Positions 11,926 through 23,167 of a DNA stretch of 64,000 nucleotides are shown here, in pieces. This DNA comes from Paragonimus skrjabini miyazakii (Eukaryota; Platyhelminthes; Trematoda; Plagiorchiida; Troglotrematidae). The stretch lies in NCBI GenBank assembly GCA_014338405.1, contig JTDE01001346.1, positions 32,455 through 96,454 on the forward strand. The letters are read 5' to 3'. Position 1 is the stretch's first letter. The number at the start of each line of letters is the position of its first letter. A program made the translations under genes and the position numbers. The notes below the pieces were generated by a model. It was not told the DNA's origin and did no database searches. It saw nothing but the letters and a program-made list of their open reading frames with translations.

Positions 11926-13986
11926 AACACAATAAAATTCTTGGATGTGACCTGCATGGTGAGCGCTGATAAAGTGGGGAAAAACAATTTAACTCCGAGG
12001 AAACTTCGAGTCAACATGTTTTGTAAACAGAGATTCGTTGAAAGCGAAGAGCTCTGTTACATTTTTGTTGTATTTATCAGCTTGCAAAACTATTTCTTCC
12101 AATATTGACAAATGCTTTCAATTACTTATACGTTAAAAAAACATCCAATATGTTTGAGTACTTTCAGTAAAAAGTCTATAGACATCTCCCAGTTAGGAGT
12201 ATCCGCAATCGATGAGCAAAGTTGGGGAGTGGAAGAGTCTTTTGAAGTTCTTTGCTGAACAATTACTGTATTATTTGTAATTAAGTTAAAAAATTCTTAC
12301 CAAAACCAAAGTTATCTGAATGCGATTTCGTGCATAGCACTTCAGATCTATTGCCGACAAGAGTTAGCTCGTTTGGAGAAAGCAAGCACCTAATACAAAC
12401 AGTCTAATCCGTTTATCGACGTACAAAATTTGACGTTATACTTACCTTGGTTAGTTAGAACTGCTTGTTTGTGAGCAAACGTTATACTGATCAAATGTCC
12501 CAGTAAATTTAGACGAACGATATAAAATTAACGGGTAATTTATCACAAAGCCAATCGATAATCGACAAAACGCGATTTCAGCACGTACAGTTGAGCACAA
12601 CTCTCACAAATTGGCTCGGTTCGAATGAAAGCACATTACCCGAAGTTAATCACTGATGTGTATCTGCGTTTGGACACGGATTTAAACCTTTGCTCCTCTA
12701 GTTATGGGAAGAAAGCAGTTAACATTACATCGATGGCCTAGAACTAATCTAATTTTTAGTTATTGCCGAAGATTGTTCAGAAAACCTCATGGTACTGTAG
12801 GTCAATTAACAGAATGTGTTTTATGGATTGAGGCTACCGTGACGTTTTTTATGAAGATAGTGGTTTTGCTATAAATTGGTGGCAGACCACATTTAGAGGA
12901 CACCTAATAAAAAGTCGTAAGAGGTTAGGACGAAAAATGAAAAGACAGTGAGCACCACGAAATCTATCACAAAACAACGTAGGCTGAGATACTATGAAAT
13001 CGCCGAGGATTACATACAAACCAGATAACCGTTACGGAACCAAACGAAAACCTCAAGATAAGTGTGACCTTGTAGTAGCCACCGTTTTATTTGAGCTCGA
13101 GAATGTACTACTTGGAGGTATATGAGATAGAAGGCAGTTTTTGAGGTTTCCACTCAATTAACTACTGGTTTGATAAGCTCTAAAACTTGGCCAAACCTGA
13201 GCCAGTTCATTTCGGTTTAAGCGGAAAGTTGAAACGGAACTTAAGGAAGAATTTACCGGCCATCACATTCGATTTACGCTTCAAAATGAAGCATCAGATC
13301 TGCTTTACAATCGCCTAGCTGCACCTGTCTCTATTCATTATGTACTGTATACTGTTAAGCCAACAGTAGTCTTGCCCGGGAAGTTTGGTATGCGTTTACT
13401 GTTAGCCAACGAGATTGTCACACCTTAAAAAAATTGCGATTCACTAAGTGCGTATCATAGTATCTTCAGAGAAAGCGGTTCAAGTCAATCCGACCGTGAC
13501 TTGTCATATTTTTGACGTGAGAGAGAGAGTTTATTATCAGGGCTAGTCTAAATTGCCGTATTGTGCCAATTCAAACATATGTTTAAAAACTTTTCAACGT
13601 AACTTTGAAGATAAGGCATGCATTTTTTTTCCAGCTTCGGCGTGTGTTTTGGTAAGTCCAGATCTGAGACTTTCTTTCGGTCGTGTCGTTAGAATTCGAC
13701 GTTTTCATCATTTGTCATCATGTTTACTCAATGACAAAGGTAACAAGATGTTAAGATTTTCACCAAACTCATCAAATACCATTGATCAGAAAATACTGCA
13801 AAATTCACATGATCATCTGATCAGCTATAGTTCAAGGCTAGCAAATAGTGGGCTGGAGAAAAGCTCTTAACAAACTGTCAAAAGCACGAAGTCATATATT
13901 AGTCAATCGCCGTCAAAATTGTTTACAATGGAACTACGTCAAGTGAACATCGTATCTATCAACTTGGCCATAAAGGTCCGCCTAAC

Positions 13987-14009
13987 ATATATATATATAT
14001 ATATATATA
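13987..14009. repeat. (AT)n microsatellite at gap edge
   Basis: Uninterrupted alternating A/T that runs straight into the block of Ns; the tract is probably longer and caused the assembly break. Confidence 0.9.
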
Positions 14010-14109
14010 NNNNNNNNNNNNNNNNNNNNNNNNNNNNNNNNNNNNNNNNNNNNNNNNNNNNNNNNNNNNNNNNNNNNNNNNNNNNNNNNNNNNNNNNNNN
14101 NNNNNNNNN
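14010..14109. other. Assembly gap, exactly 100 N
   Basis: A round number of Ns is the usual placeholder for a scaffold gap of unknown size, so distances across this point are not reliable. Confidence 0.95.
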
Positions 14110-17100
14110 TGCGATTTCGAGCTAGAGAGTCGAATTTTATCAGCCATCTATTGAACTTTCGCCGACCTGAAGCTGTTGAGTTTTATCATATTGATAGCAA
14201 AAGATTCAAAATCGTATCCTATACGACTCCTCTTAATTCGGGTTAGTTTTGCAAAGACATTCAGTAAAACAGCATTGACACTTTCCTAATTAATAAATTC
14301 ATTTTTACTGTAACCTCTGAATAACTCGTAGTTTCACCTTTGCTCTGGTTGTAAGTAAAAATGCGTACTCATATTTTGGACGTATTCAAACACGACTGCC
14401 TCCGTTCATCCCAACCTGAAATCTGAAGTTTGTATTTTCTTATTATCTGCAGTAGTCATAACAACGCTTATTGTAAAGTATGATGATTCACAATTTGTGA
14501 TTCATTCCATGTTTCACAGCCATTGATGAAAACGTCAATCAGTATATTGTTGAATGTTTGTATCTCTCTTAATGGCGCTACCGTTAAAGACAAGTATTGA
14601 TTTATTTTGACTTGAATGAACACAGTTCAACTTAACCAGTCAGTGAACTGCAACGTGTTTATTCCCATCTTTGGGCTACATTAAAGGCAGCTGTTCTGAA
14701 TTACAAACAATTGTTTTCCGGAGTTGATGGATGGTTGGCACGATCTTTAGTAACGAAAAACATGACATGAATACAACGATACCAACAAAAACATTGCGAA
14801 ATGGGAAATAACCGTTCACTTCATATATCTTCACAAATGCCTATCACAACTACAGCAGTTTTTAACGTCTTTGTATATATGGTTGAAACATACAAATGCA
14901 GTCGATATTTGTTTTAACATGACGTTACTTGTCAAAATCTTCGTGATAAACCAGTAGTGAATTAATGACAGTGAAACATTTTGTACTCCTCACCCCCTGT
15001 GAACACCGTATCGAGAGCATTTTATTGGCATTTTCTTAGATCTTTTCTCGATCGGACCGTTTGCCAGACTTTCTTCATTCACACATTATGCAACTCAATC
15101 AAAAAACTTAACATAAGGAGAAAAACTGACGGAACGAACCAAGATAATTTCATTGTCAGATTTACGGGAGTTTGACAATAGACTTGCGACGGATAGCTAA
15201 CAATGAACAACACGTGCGTAGATTTGAGCAGTCGAATATACGACGGGAAATTTATTGTGACCATTATTGTATCTGTAATTTCTGCTTTTCTAGTAACTTA
15301 AGACTGTGCTTGACACTACTGCTACGGACAAATTGAAAAACGGGAGGCATAAAGAATGCTTCGAAGGGGAATACACAAATATATCGCGTAATGCTTGCAA
15401 ACTGTACATTACAGTTCACTACACAATTCTATGAGTGCTTCCGCAACCTGGTTACCACATTTATCAGAAACCTCCACTGAAAACATCCAGCAGATTGAAA
15501 GAGATTAGCGATTGTGCAAATTTATGGAACGCATACGAATTCCTATCCATCGACCGTTGTTATTTGTCTAAATGTAATTTTGCTTTCTATCTTGCAATTG
15601 GGATGGTTCGATCAAATCTTGTTATCTTGATAAAAACGTTACGTCTGGCTGGCAAAGTAGAGATTTTTTGCAGAATGATCACCTTAAAGTAATTTTAAAT
15701 ATTGTCCTCGTAGAGGGCGGGGAGCAAGTCGAGAAGTATAAGTCAGTAAGCTATCTAATTATTCGGCCTATGTGGAATAAAGTTGGAGACTTGTAGTGGA
15801 ACTTTCAACTGTATGACTACATTCACTGTGGTTACAAGGAAGAAAAACAAACGGTTTGATTTACAGTGATGCGTAAAAACTCAACTAAATCTTGAAACAA
15901 GTTAGTAATGATTTTACTTCTCATTCACTCATTAAGGAAAACTAAGCTATTGATTAAAGTTTCATACTTCTTGTACTCCAAAGTGAAGCACACCAATTTA
16001 ACAGCATTTCCTGTCCGGTTAGAATGAAGTTGACAAGCAGAACTTCCTTGCCATCTTGACCGTTCTGGCAAATTTATATTCACTTCGAATTTCAAGAAGG
16101 CTAGTCTGTCAGTCTCATTCTGTTCTTCCATTTCACATTATCTGGATGAACCTAGATTTATACCTCCGTATGTTTGTTAACATTAACGACAGGTTAATAA
16201 CACAACAATTCGCGTATATCTGTGGTAGCAGAATGGTAGTCTAAACGGAACAACCCATTTGTTGTAGCTACTGCGTTTTCACATTTTCTTACTTTTGTTT
16301 GTCCAACTTCACCATTTTTGTGACGAAAATCTCTCTAATTCATGTAAGCTGAGGGCATTTGAACCCAGTTAACATCGTGATTAAAAAAGTGGTAACCTGT
16401 GTCTTGGTATGATAAACCATGTTCAAAAATGGAATTTGTATGCATAACTCGGCTATGTATTCGCGGTTTAAGTTAGCGGGGTTATACTTCAGTGACAAAA
16501 TACATCATTGGAAATGTAACAATTCTAGTGGAGGATTACCTTACTGGAAGATGTTACTTGTTAGGAAGTTTGATATATGGGGAAGATATCGTATGTTCGC
16601 AATAGACCATTCAAATTGGTTGAAAATAAACCTAATTTGAATTAAACCATACTGATAAGAAGAAGATCGAATGAACAAACGGTTGCCAATTAAATTGATT
16701 TAAGTTAATAGGAAAACTAGTACTGTAGTATTGATTGAAATGTACTCAAGAAAAAAGTTTCTCATGGTGTTATTGTTTACAACGTTGTATCTCGTAAAAT
16801 TTCTCTGTGTCGCTTTCGTCTTGTGTTTGCTTAGATAAAGCGCATTGAAAACTGAACAGTTTTACGCATATACTGTTAATTTCTCAACTCTGAACATAAG
16901 CTACGAATTGTGTCTTTGTGCACGTATTTCTCTTTGGACGATCATCACATGAAACTGAGTCTTTCTGGAGCGAAGCAATCGAAACGAAGCCAGCTGTGCA
17001 TTCTTTTCCTAACTGTATACAGGTGAGTAAATTGAAATGTAGTATGAAGGGAAGGAAGTACATCGTGAAATATTTTTCGTCATCATTTCGCCTCCCAATT

Positions 17101-17477
17101 AAAATTTAGGGATCAGATACTTTCACAACGCGGTTGATTCCCTTCGATAGGTGAACAAATCACATTGAGGATTGGTAACCTTCTGCTATCAGGTCGATAA
17201 CTTTTCACAAATCAAGTGCACATAGCTTTCATTAATTGAAATGACTGATCAATCGAGATTTCTTCATTCTCTAAAGATTCTTTTGATTCAGTGGTTTTAC
17301 CTACCCTGGTATTCTTCAGAGCGTTCATTGCGTAGACTATGAGTTCACAAATGATGAGGATTTAGAGGAGCTACAATATTCTTTGTATTGATCAAGTAGC
17401 AACTCAGTGATTGCAGCATCAGAATCACAGTATCGTCATACCCTCAAAAACTCGATTAGCTACTCGTGTGAATCAGT

Positions 17478-17528
17478 TACATTTAGAACAGAGAAACCTC
17501 TAAATGTAGTTGACGTAGTCACGTCAAC
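17478..17528. repeat. Two adjacent perfect hairpins
   Basis: TACATTTAGA (17478-17487) pairs with TCTAAATGTA (17499-17508). Immediately after it, GTTGACGT (17509-17516) pairs with ACGTCAAC (17521-17528) across a four-base loop. The second stem also holds two TGACGT half-sites facing each other. No function is assigned. Confidence 0.7.
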
Positions 17529-19194
17529 TCAAAACGGATCTATCGCAAGGACTGTATTAATCAGATCAGTCATCTCGCCCCAGAGGAAGCTCATCTTCTT
17601 TGGTAACTGACACACTATTTCCGCTTAATCCACAATTTTGGAAACTTGACTATCAAGGCCAGTGATACACTGCTGTTCCACGGTTTGTATGATCCTGACC
17701 CATAAAGGTCGGAATCAGGATGATATGTTTGTTGATAGACGGGCCAAATTGTTAACAGCAATGATGCAGTTAGTAGTTCAAGTTAGCGGTCAGAATATCA
17801 GCCCACTTTTGTATACAGCAGCCAGTGTCTCTCAAATGCCAATTGCCTCCACGCCTAGCCCTCATGCGCTTATAATGTTACCCCGTTTTGTAATAGGAGG
17901 TTTGTAACCTAAACGCCAAGCAAACAAATATAAACAATGCTGTAATAGGCATTTGAATAAATAGTGACAAATTCCACATTTTATTTGTTGATTCATTCTA
18001 GTCAAGTGTGAATATTCGAGTCATTTTATTGAATGCATACTCAGTTTAAAAACTGAAATGATTACTCTGTCCAATGAATCTGGGATTCGGACGTTTTACA
18101 ATTACCGAAAAATGTCAACCTCTCATCTATATAATTTTATTAAGAGCATACTGCTTACTCATCAACTGTTGTTACTTATGGAATGTTTCATTCGATCGAC
18201 TTTAAATACCCAGCCCTAATCAATGTCACTGCATACACGCGGTGCGTAGAAAACCTAGTGTGAGCTTAAACGCTCGTGCGTTGCTCACGTACCTCATGTA
18301 CACCACTAAGCTTTAGTCAAGATATCGATTAATCGATGATTCAGTACGACGTAGATATTATATCAAGTAATCCTAAAGCAATAACACTGTTTGACTGGAC
18401 GAGGATCGAATGGCTCGACATGGTGACTCGGTTCATTTTCAGTTCAGTTGAAGTAAAAAACAACTACTCGTGTCATTTTTTTCACGTTCTGAATTGCTAT
18501 CATTGGACGAATTCTTACACTCACTGGAAACGGCACAGACAATAGGCTTATAACTATGCTGGCCAAACCTCATTTCACCTAAGACTGAACTACGTCTTTT
18601 CAATTAGGGTAACATCTGTTTTCTCAGCGTGATTGTACCTTTGTTCAGCTTTATGCTACATTTACCGATATCTTGTATTGAATGCGTTATTAACCAACTT
18701 AGACATCACACGTAAGTGGCCACCAGCAAAGCAAGACTGTGTCAACATTTGAAAAATTATGTACTCGAAGGAAGAATAAGTTTTTACTTGTCGGACTATG
18801 GGAGACTGAATCATACAGGACATTTGCTTGGCAAATGCAAGTAATATTGGAAGGAATCGAAGAGGGTGGATCTCATGCAGTCAACAAGCTGGTGCATAAA
18901 CTAATCCACCAGGATAAGCTGTCCGGTGAAGAGGACACGCGAATGACGAGAACAACGAAAGCCGGACCATTCGAATGTGAACGGAAGCAATGGAGTTTAG
19001 CAGTTTTCGATTATTTCACGATTACCTTAATGGTGACTAGAATATGATGGTCTAAGTTACTAACATCTTCTGGTCATAATTCTGGAGAAAGTTGGAATCA
19101 AACGACATGACGAAAGATACGTTGATTTTCACACAGTCGAACAGTGTGAGAGACTGAATCTAAGATGAAACTAAGCCTGGGTTTGGACACTGAG

Positions 19195-19290
19195 ACAGAG
19201 GTTTCAGTGTTAAGCGAATAAACTGGTAAATTCACCATGCACGTTTCTCATCCGGCTAGCTCGGGTTTGAGGCCCGAGATGGGCCCAGTT
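19195..19290 (+). repeat. Possible tRNA-like SINE head
   Basis: A six-base stem ctcggg...cccgag encloses a seven-base loop, tttgagg, like a tRNA T-arm, and the segment gggtttgaggcc is close to a B box. Upstream ctggtaaattcacc could be a decayed A box. It is GC-rich compared with its surroundings. The element's ends were not found. Confidence 0.3.
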
Positions 19291-22200
19291 TTTTCGGAAA
19301 TAAATTGCATATGAATCTATTCAGCATTGTAAGCAGTGACATCATAGCGGATTACAAACATATAACAGACTAATCGCAGGCAATCACAGCACACGTCTGT
19401 GATAATCTAAAATCGAATCTACGCTCGACCAAGGTGTAATGCGACTTAACTGGAGCGGTTTCCTAACTGGGAAAGGTTCACTCATTCAAGGTTCACACAC
19501 AAGCTATTGCAGACGGAATCGTTACCGGTCAGCGCCAACCAATCGAAAACAGCAACCGACTACTGCTTAAATGCATATCATATGCAAACCATTGAGCTGC
19601 TCTATGCAAGGTAAAGGAAGGTAGCAACAGACTGGTCAGTCAAAACAAGAACGCTTGCCACCCAACAACAATCATAAATACTGTTGATCCCATATGAACA
19701 AGGTGCTGCTTGTTCCCAATAAAATGTGATTGTTTAGCGGTGTGCAGGCTAGTGTTGTTCTGGTTCACTCGAACCGGTAACCTAACGCGCAACACAAGGT
19801 GACTGTGTGTTGTTCAGAAGAAATTTTGTTCCCTGGAATTGCTGCAGACCAACACTGTTCTCATAAACACCATGAAATGTGAGCAATGCTCTACAGGAAT
19901 GACCACTTATATAGTTGAATACACAATGGGCACGTGTTATTCAGATTTGGATCCGAGCATCTGGAGTGATCAAAGTGGAGTGGTAGCCTTCTTGTAGAAA
20001 CTAAAAAGAAAAATTTTAAGCTTGAGAGGGTTTTGTAACTTGCGGACCCAATGACCTAATTAACTATCACTCCTTAAGTTATAAACTTCTGCCTCATGTT
20101 GCTATCCCTAACGTGAATCTGTGCACAGACGTGAGAATGTCCGTAATGTTGTTATGCTCAGTGAATTTTTCTGGGTTTGAATTAATGCTGTTCGAGTGAT
20201 GTCTACATGTACATAATCAGACGAAATCTCAGTCCCGTATGCAGCCATAATGTTGTCTTGAAGCGAATTTTAAATGTTCTGTCATTGTATAGTTGTTTTC
20301 ATCTTTCAAGTTAGCGCTTTACTTACCTACATTTGTGACTCCTAGTCATCGTTTGATGTTTGTGTAATACTGATTTATGCAACAGAATAACTATGTGATT
20401 CTATTCCCTTGTAGAACCAATGGTATTCTATGATAGCAAGAGGGTTAAGCATGGCCCCTACTTATTTTGAAGTTCCCGGCATAGTAAACTGCTTGCACAT
20501 ACGTTATCATGATTTCATGAGGCAAAATGTCTCTCTGCAGGGAAAAACACTTCCACCAAAGAAAAGCTTCATCTATTCCGGCCCTCGCAGAGGAGGGACA
20601 TGCTACACCTTGTAAATGATGACATATCGTGACCAGCCTATTCATCATATCCGGTCCGAATGAACCCATTTAAGAGTGTTTAGAACGTAAATAAATTCAT
20701 TTTGTCGCTTATTTTCGGAATCCTACTAGTTTCTTTGGTCAATTCATGATTCAACCTCTGTAACACTCATGACAATCGGTTGGTAGAAACAGTGTAACAA
20801 AGATTTTAGGAAAGCATTCTCAGTGAGAGGCAAAAATTTGAAGTAGTAGTCAAAAACAGTATCAATATATTTCTGCGGGATAACTGTGGTCATTGTTTCC
20901 GTCTGCCTTCACTTCTTTTTTCCCCACAAATATGTTCAGAATGAAACCAAATGCGAATCCCGTGGCCGTAAACCTAGACTGAACCCGAATCAAATAGGGA
21001 TTGTTTTTATAGCATTGTGTGTCTGCACTCAGGATGATATATTTAGTTGTTAGCTGAGGTCCAGTGTTTTTTACCGTTCCGCCAAAAGTGTCTCATTTGT
21101 TAGTGAGTACCGTTTATCTTTTCGAAGTGGATGAACGAATTATCTTATTTTACTTGTCTTCAAAACATGGAGTAAGTTGTTCACCTTTGTTATTTCGAAA
21201 GCAATTGTTGACAAGTGAGCACCATCAGCCTCAATGTCTATTCCAATGTGATACATTGATTCGGTATGAGGAATATACGAGGCATAAGACAATGGCTTGA
21301 CAGCTTCAGTCCTTAAAGAGTTGCTCTGAAGGAATTTCAACCACCGAAACTGTTAACTGAATACGAGGTTATGGAATGCAAGATGTCCAAAATGGTTGTC
21401 ATCTAGCCGAAAATCGCAGATCTTCACCACCAGTAAAATTTTCCTGAAACCACTTGAAGTATGGTCATGTTCGACGTCATCTTGAACATCAAAGTAAGTG
21501 TGGAATTGATCAGTTTTTCTTTTTACGCGAACGTCCACTGCTGACTTTACATGAGTATACAGTTTCCAGTCCAAATATTGTGTATTACTGTTGCTATCCA
21601 GGCAGACACGTTGTACCTAGCTCGCATATGGCTTGGTACGTCGCACGAGAACGCCTGTTTGACGATGAGAAGTTATCAGGAACTTTTGGAGCTGAATTAT
21701 AAGCAAGTTGATTAATCGTGTGTACTTGTTTTTACAATCATTTTGTCTCTAATTTTATGAAACATTTCTGTTTTTAAGATAAAATTAGTCAGATGACTGG
21801 TCAAAGAAAACACGGAAAACATGTTGGATCAAAAGTGTAGGAGATATAATTCGTCTTTATTGAGTGTACGCAGCAAACCGTACATTGCTGAACACTCTAA
21901 GTGTCTGCGTGCTTAACTGAATGACAAATCGTCAATCGCACGCGGTTGTTAATAGCTTCATACGGACAGTTTACCAGCCAGAAGTAAGTTTACAAAATCA
22001 ATAATTAGTGTACCATCCTGACTGAGCCAAAATGTTAACATCCTGCTTTTAGTTTGGAGGTTATACTTTGCACGAAGGACCACCAGTTGTCAGAAGACAC
22101 CTCTCTGTGAAAAATGATAGAGAACTATATATTCTATTTTTATGCTTGACCTTAGTCGGAGAAGAACGTTGGACTAATTCTGTTCTAGTTAACTCACAAG

Positions 22201-22535
22201 CTAATCCTTTAGTTGGGTGGTTGTTAATCTCTCCATCGCAGCCGCGTTACAAGCGAAACACTTCAGGGTTGGTATTGTGAACATATATTAATTGGTTTAC
22301 TAGGTATGGTTATATTATGAAGTCGTATGAAATAGGATAAAGGTGTGACGTTATACATTGGAAAACGTTAAAAACACCCCAGATTTCGACCTGCTCTGCT
22401 TACCCTTATAAGCGACTGAACAAAAAGCAAACGGTGGTCACTTAGCCAACAGATGAGTAAAATCCATTTTAGCTCCGTTGGCAGCAATAGTGGTATCAAA
22501 ATCCAAATCAGCCAGATAGTCGGCTGACAACTTAC

Positions 22536-22906
22536 ATGAAAATACTGTGCATTGTTTGTCGGTTGCCTGTTCTGTGGTCGGGCTGTTCGAAATGAAGGTG
22601 TGGAGTAAGTTGGCATCGGTTGGGATAATTGATTAATAGTTTTCGACGTTGGAGATTGAATCAAGTAGGATTGTTTATTGATAACCGTTGGGCTGATGTG
22701 CGATGAGGCTGCTGCTACAGTAACCGGGACCAGTGGAGTTCCGACTGCGCTACATTTGACAGCTGCCAGCCCTGTTCCATCGGGAATGACTAGTTTGCCT
22801 CCATCACTGTTATCAGTTTCGGCCAAGTTGACCAACGAATGCAGATCCAATCCGGCTTTCAAGTGTTTCTTTCTGCACATTGTTTCGTTCAACAAGTAAT
22901 ACCAGC
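22536..22906 (-). CDS. rgs3: RGS3-like gene, end of C2 domain and linker exon
   Basis: This 371-nt exon starts with two bases that complete a Gly codon (G|GC), giving SGWYYLLNE across the junction and then MCRKKHLKA. This matches the last strand of the RGS3 C2 domain and its basic tail (SGWYYLL...KHLK in the family). About 100 residues of Ser/Thr/Pro/Asn-rich, presumably disordered linker follow, for example SPTSKTINQLSQPMPTYSTP. The acceptor is gttgtag|GC and the donor is CAT|GTAAGT, close to consensus. It enters in phase 1 and leaves in phase 0. The upstream neighbour is only 137 bp away. Translation past the donor becomes hydrophobic and unlike the linker, supporting the chosen end. This is the exon that identifies the gene. 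Confidence 0.88.
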
Positions 22907-23043
22907 CTACAACCTACAAGGAATAGTTTGAGAATGAATGAGGCAAGTAATCATAACAAAATGGTTTTAAACAACGTATTCACTAATGACTTTCTGAATG
23001 AATAAACGGCAATAATGAGTTTCCCGCATGACTAATCACTAAC
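22907..23043 (-). other. Short intron of the RGS3-like gene (137 bp)
   Basis: Begins GTTAGT and ends gttgtag on the minus strand. The phase-1 junction rebuilds a Gly codon inside SGWYYLL, strong internal evidence that this is a real intron. Confidence 0.75.
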
Positions 23044-23167
23044 CTGACTTTTGGCCAATAATTAGCTGAGAATTATACTTCTGCCGAAAAGCGTTGGACA
23101 AGTGTGAATTGAGGATGTCTTGTATGTACGCATTTCTAAATGAAATCTCGCGAAAGTAAGACAAAAC
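23044..23167 (-). CDS. rgs3: RGS3-like gene, C2-domain insert exon
   Basis: A 124-nt exon entering in phase 0 and leaving in phase 1. The acceptor has a good pyrimidine tract ending ggtttcag; the donor is TCAG|GTTAGT. It encodes VLSYFREISFRNAYIQ and ends NSQLIIGQKS, joining to GWYYLL. In vertebrate RGS3 only about ten residues separate the corresponding C2 strands, so the roughly 40 residues here would be an enlarged loop before the last strand. The residue match itself is weak. The case rests on splice signals, open frame and phase. If it is not real, the exon before SGWYYLL lies elsewhere. Confidence 0.6.

Larger units (their letters stand above)
6698..22535 (-). other. Large intron of the RGS3-like gene (about 15.8 kb)
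   Basis: Between the linker-exon donor (CAT|GTAAGT) and the PDZ acceptor. Both flanking exons are in phase 0, so direct splicing keeps the frame, although further phase-0 exons could be hidden here. It holds a hammerhead SINE, another tRNA-like repeat, a LINE fragment, a 571-bp inverted repeat, an AT tract with an assembly gap, and paired hairpins. I could not support other genes in it. Confidence 0.65.

Noticed and set aside
18739..19047. 102-codon plus-strand open frame
   Set aside because: No recognised motif, no start context or splice support, and it lies antisense in an intron.
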